This document shows positions 63,440 through 64,000 of a stretch of DNA of 64,000 nucleotides, piece by piece. The notes beneath the pieces were generated by a model. That model was not told the origin of the DNA, did not search any database, and was given only the letters and a program-made list of their open reading frames with translations. How positions within the stretch are numbered: position 1 is the first letter of the stretch; the number at the start of each line of letters is the position of its first letter. The translations under genes were made by a program, and so were the position numbers. The stretch is from Candidatus Pantoea varia (GTDB taxonomy: Bacteria; Pseudomonadota; Gammaproteobacteria; Enterobacterales; Enterobacteriaceae): assembly GCF_900115075.1 (NCBI RefSeq), contig NZ_FOVG01000005.1, positions 1 to 64,000 on the forward strand, written 5' to 3'.

Positions 63440-64000
63440 AATTCGGCTCTGTTATCTTTTAAGGCTTGTAAAATTCGACCACAGGCTTTGCCATCGCCAT
63501 AAGGATTATGGGCGTGGCTCATCGCCTGCCAGGCATCGTCGTCGTTCAGCAATTCGCTGACACTGGCCACGATTCTGGCGATATCTGTTCCCACCAGTTT
63601 GACGGTACCGGCATCGACCGCTTCGGGGCGCTCGGTGGTATCACGCATCACCAGCACCGGTTTACCCAGCGAAGGCGCCTCCTCCTGAATGCCGCCGGAA
63701 TCGGTAAGGATCAGCCAGGCGCGGTTCATCAGCCAGACAAAAGGCAGGTACTCCTGCGGTTCAATCAGGATGATATTCTCAATGCCGCTAAGTATCCGGT
63801 TGACCGGCTCGCTGACATTGGGATTGAGGTGTACCGGATAGACGATCTGCGCCTCGGGATGCTGGCGGGCAATCTGCGCCAGTGCGCTGCAGATACGTTC
63901 AAAACCGCCGCCAAAGCTTTCACGGCGATGACCGGTGACCAGCACCAGTTTCTTATGCGGGTCGAGAAACGGATAGCGCGCCGCTAACTGTGCATTCAGA
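63436..64000 (-). CDS. wecB: UDP-N-acetylglucosamine 2-epimerase (C-terminal part, cut by window edge)
   Basis: Epimerises UDP-GlcNAc to UDP-ManNAc. Only the last 187 codons are inside; the frame stays open to the edge. Visible are [56 protein letters not shown] trimmed at its ends, and [10 protein letters not shown], all typical of non-hydrolysing epimerases. E. coli WecB has 376 residues. Confidence 0.96.
   Translation of the reverse strand, partial: LNAQLAARYPFLDPHKKLVLVTGHRRESFGGGFERICSALAQIARQHPEAQIVYPVHLNPNVSEPVNRILSGIENIILIEPQEYLPFVWLMNRAWLILTDSGGIQEEAPSLGKPVLVMRDTTERPEAVDAGTVKLVGTDIARIVASVSELLNDDDAWQAMSHAHNPYGDGKACGRILQALKDNRAEL

Overview
The window is a piece of a Gram-negative enterobacterial chromosome. 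Gene order follows the Escherichia coli hemG-to-wec region almost gene for gene, but the proteins have diverged. E. coli neighbours such as cyaY, yifK, aslA/aslB, yigG and yigE/F are missing, and several genes sit where E. coli does not have them: glpT, an abrB-family gene, a DUF1460 lipoprotein, a TPR protein and a microcin-like peptide. This suggests Erwiniaceae, most likely Pantoea; that assignment is an inference from recognised sequences, not from a database search. I see no insertion sequence, prophage, integrase or CRISPR array.

Layout. (1) 1-231: tandem P1/P2 promoters of a ribosomal RNA operon whose 16S gene lies just off the left edge. (2) 232-4215, minus strand: hemG, trkH, yigZ, pepQ. 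(3) 4358-7812: FadR operator, fadBA and terminator. (4) 7840-18074: ubiD-fre, then rfaH on the plus strand, then the long minus-strand series rmuC-ubiE-ubiJ-ubiB-tatABC-tatD (ubiquinone synthesis and twin-arginine export). (5) 18160-25375: a TPR protein not found here in E. coli, udp with a CRP-CRP promoter, a dienelactone hydrolase gene, divergent metE/metR, and a yehS-like gene. (6) 25483-25837: an orphan gene for a peptide with a class II microcin-type leader, framed by palindromes. (7) 25874-38150: yigM, glpT, yigL, pldB, rhtB, DUF1460 lipoprotein, rhtC, recQ, pldA, yigI, rarD, abrB-like. (8) 38248-45190: corA with a leader peptide, uvrD with a LexA box, yigB, xerC, yigA, dapF, lptM. (9) 45338-52238: cyaA divergent from hemCDXY. 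(10) 52239-53990: sRNA gene glmZ with a complete sigma-54 control region, a hairpin-rich stretch, and the tRNA cluster argX-hisR-leuT-proM with a tandem duplication of the tRNA-Pro 3' end. (11) 53990-64000: the enterobacterial common antigen cluster from wecG back to a partial wecB.

How the genes work together. Housekeeping pathways dominate: fatty acid oxidation, haem and siroheme precursors, ubiquinone, Tat export, methionine synthesis, DNA repair and recombination (uvrD, recQ, xerC, rmuC), phospholipid turnover (pldA, pldB), cation uptake (trkH, corA), and surface polysaccharide (wec genes, with rfaH as anti-terminator). Regulatory DNA is well preserved. FadR, CRP, LexA, met-box, rrn, sigma-54, IHF and GlrR-type sites can all be read directly.

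Most worth a second look: the microcin-like peptide at 25552-25803 with three in-frame 12-residue repeats, the corA leader ORF, the glmZ control region, the 161-bp proM duplication unit, and the loss of cyaY from its usual place.
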